A program made the translations under genes and the position numbers. This document shows, piece after piece, positions 61,907-64,000 of a DNA stretch of 64,000 bases. Under the pieces are notes generated by a model, which was given only the letters and a program-made list of their open reading frames with translations, searched no databases and was not told the origin of the DNA. Positions within the stretch are counted from its first letter, which is position 1. Each line of letters begins with the position of its first letter. This DNA is from Dillenia suffruticosa (Eukaryota; Streptophyta; Magnoliopsida; Dilleniales; Dilleniaceae), in NCBI GenBank assembly GCA_033439265.1, contig JAVTVX010000001.1:16820608-16884607 (forward strand). Direction: 5' to 3'.

Positions 61907-61950
61907 GCCGATTTCAAGCCTGTAGTATTATGCCTCCTTGCTAGCTTCAT

Positions 61951-62700
61951 ATCATATAACCCCGTTTTAGCTTGTTATCTCCGCTAAAGGAATCCACACC
62001 CTCAGCCTTTTTTCACTCGACCAATGGCATTTTCTCCCAATCAATTGATAGAATTCATAAAAATCAAATCCAAACAAAACATATTTTAATTAATTCTATT
62101 TAAACATTTACAGAATTCTATTTAAAAACAATTCTTTCAGTATATTATTTTTCATTTCTATAGTTTAAATTTAAAATTTAATTAAAAATTTTAATATTTT
62201 TTTATTAGATAAATTATTTTTGGTTATTATTTTTTATGATTCCCTCAAAAATGCTTTCCTCCCCCGCCCTCCTTTACATAACCAGTACATTGCCTCGCAT
62301 TTTTAATAAAAATATTATCTATGTTTTTGTGCATATTAAACAGTGTGTAGCTATATATGAAGATAATATTTCATAATTTAAGATTTTATAAATCTTTTTA
62401 ATGAATCATATCTTATATATTATAGGACAGAATACGTGCTATATAACTTGGTAGTTTCTATAAATTGTCATGTTAATTTCATATCCATAATTAGTAATTT
62501 TAACAAGAATAACACGAATACTAAAATTCCTAAATAATACAAGTTTAGATTACAAATTTTTGTACATAACCAAAGAGGAAAAATTTGCAAATCACAACTT
62601 TAGTTGTTGCTGTTTTTTTTTTTTTTCTCTCCTTTGAAAATGCCTAAAACAAAGAAATTAGTAGAAACAAGGAAAAATCAATTTTGGTGATAATGTATTT
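61951..62700. other. Upstream region of the proline-rich gene and AT-rich spacer
   Basis: No gene seen. A degraded minus-strand SINE-family segment is possible at about 62080-62230 (tttcatttctatagtttaaa, then attagataaat). Confidence 0.35.
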
Positions 62701-62825
62701 TATTCTTTTTTTCGAACACTTGATATCAGGTGTGTCCGGAGAATATAAGAAAATTTTTTTATAAATTTATCGCTTCTTTGTTAGATTTTAATCTCTTATT
62801 TTTTAATTCTTGTATTATATTAATC

Positions 62826-62831
<6 letters not shown>

Positions 62832-62877
<46 letters not shown>
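62832..62877. repeat. (GA)n microsatellite
   Basis: About 23 uninterrupted GA units. Confidence 0.95.
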
Positions 62878-62884
<7 letters not shown>

Positions 62885-63199
62885 GTCGATATCATGGATC
62901 AATCCATGGAAGCAAGCATGCAAAAGGATTATTTTTCACCTTGATCTTTTTTCTCTTTTTTGTTTTAATTTTTTAACGTTATCTTTTCTGTCAATTTCTA
63001 TTCCTTCCCTTCAGTGAAAACAGGCTATTCCCATGTTTTTCTCTCCGTTGGCGGGCACTCAGTTCAACCAGATTACTATGTTCATTTGTTAACCTCTGCA
63101 ACAACCGTTAGTACGAGGAATCAAGTTCTTTAGATAGATTCTATGTATCTAGGATCAGAGTTTAGGGAAAGCATTAATTAATGTTTTCTAGGTTTTTGG

Positions 63200-64000
63200 T
63201 TTCTTGCTTGCCCACTTGTTTATCTGGTATAAAAGAAAAACCGTGAAGGGTGCGGTTATCCCATATTTTTTTTACGGAGAACCAGGTTTTTTTTTTTATT
63301 CTTTTTCTTTTTATTTTTTATTCGACTTTGTTTTTCGTTTAAATCTTTCATTTTTTTAATATATTTTTTTTCTGTTTAAGTATAAAAGAAAAAGTGTCAT
63401 AAGTGTGGACATCTCATATTTTTTGGATCCTAGTGTTTTTTTATTCAAATCTTTTCTCTTTTTGAATCCCTTTTTCTCATTTGAGTGTTTCTTCTTTTTA
63501 TTTTTTTATCCAATTTTGCTTTTCACTTAGGCACTTCGTTTTTTGGGACAAAGGTTTTTCCTTTTTTTTCTTCTCCTACTTGTTGACCACATTTTTTTTC
63601 ACTCATATACTTCCTCTTTGTTTTTGGACTTTTTTGTTTAGTTTAGTTCTTTTCTCTTTTTATTTTTTTATCCGATTTTTTTCACTTAAATCATTCATTT
63701 TTTTGACATAATTTTCTGTCCTTTTTTTTTGCCTCATTTGTCCATGACACACTTAAATGGTCGTTCTTTTATTTTTAGACCACAGTCTTTTATTTTTTTA
63801 TTCAGATTCTTCCTTTTTTTTAATCGGTTTTTTTCATTCAGATCCTTCCTTTTTTTAATTTTTTTATGTCTTTTTTCCTTAAGTCCTTCATTTTTTTGGA
63901 CATAGGTTTTTCCTCTTATTTAACCCCACTTGTCTATTCAAGTGCTTACTCTTTTTTTTTTTGACCCGGTCTTTTATTCCGCTTGAGTCCTTCATCCTTT
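63200..64000. repeat. T-rich degenerate tandem repeat, running off the window end
   Basis: tataaaagaaaaa.. followed by ...tcccatattttttt/tctcatattttttg occurs at 63229 and 63381. Further right, variants of cttcatttttttggacataggtttttcc recur at about 63524, 63688 and 63885, together with tattcaaatctttt/cattcagatccttcc phrases. Spacing varies between about 150 and 200 bp. The frame at 63481-63711 is Phe-rich low complexity, not a gene. Confidence 0.55.

Noticed and set aside
61948..61950. ATG at 61950 as start of the proline-rich protein
   Set aside because: It lies upstream of the TATA box, and the residues between it and the signal-like stretch correspond to promoter and leader sequence.

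Overview
This is nuclear DNA from a flowering plant, most likely a eudicot. The background is very AT-rich, with GT-AG introns, plant LTR retrotransposons primed by initiator tRNA-Met, tRNA-derived SINEs, many (GA)n/(CT)n/(TA)n runs, a PHT1 phosphate transporter and a plant type-1 protein phosphatase. The species cannot be named from the sequence. The window is gene-poor: two apparently intact protein genes, one decayed proline-rich gene, and the rest transposon remains or AT-rich spacer.

Layout. 1-9817: Ty3/gypsy (Tekay/Del-like, chromodomain) retrotransposon on the minus strand, cut by the window start, with long near-identical LTRs but a disabled gag-pol and a candidate intron between gag and pol. 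9818-12900: decayed minus-strand Ty1/copia remains carrying a nested CACTA-like non-autonomous element. 12900-25296: AT-rich spacer with several SINE copies. 25297-26998: two-exon PHT1 high-affinity phosphate transporter, minus strand. 27050-31080: spacer with microsatellites and a G-quadruplex motif. 31084-32570: coding-poor LTR element, minus strand. 32768-37874: old Ty1/copia element, plus strand, with both LTRs and broken genes. 37875-47590: spacer with two local tandem duplications. 47591-56153: three-exon PP1 catalytic subunit gene, minus strand, whose 7.5-kb first intron holds a solo LTR with perfect target duplication, a SINE-like insertion ending in a 45-bp-arm palindrome, and two tandem duplications. 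57010-57800: degenerate minisatellite. 59837-61906: repetitive proline-rich (PPHEKPP-like) cell-wall-type protein gene, minus strand, with a good TATA box but an apparently lost start codon, a nonsense codon and a frameshift. 63200-64000: T-rich degenerate tandem repeat.

The genes do not form a pathway: PHT1 imports phosphate at the plasma membrane, PP1 dephosphorylates Ser/Thr in cytosol and nucleus, and the proline-rich protein would have been secreted. The most informative signals are evolutionary: a gypsy copy that seems to have been defective before it moved, a possible retrotransposon intron, a dense SINE family (about ten copies seen by eye), and a retroposon insertion with an inverted copy of its own flank. 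I found no clearly novel multi-gene system.
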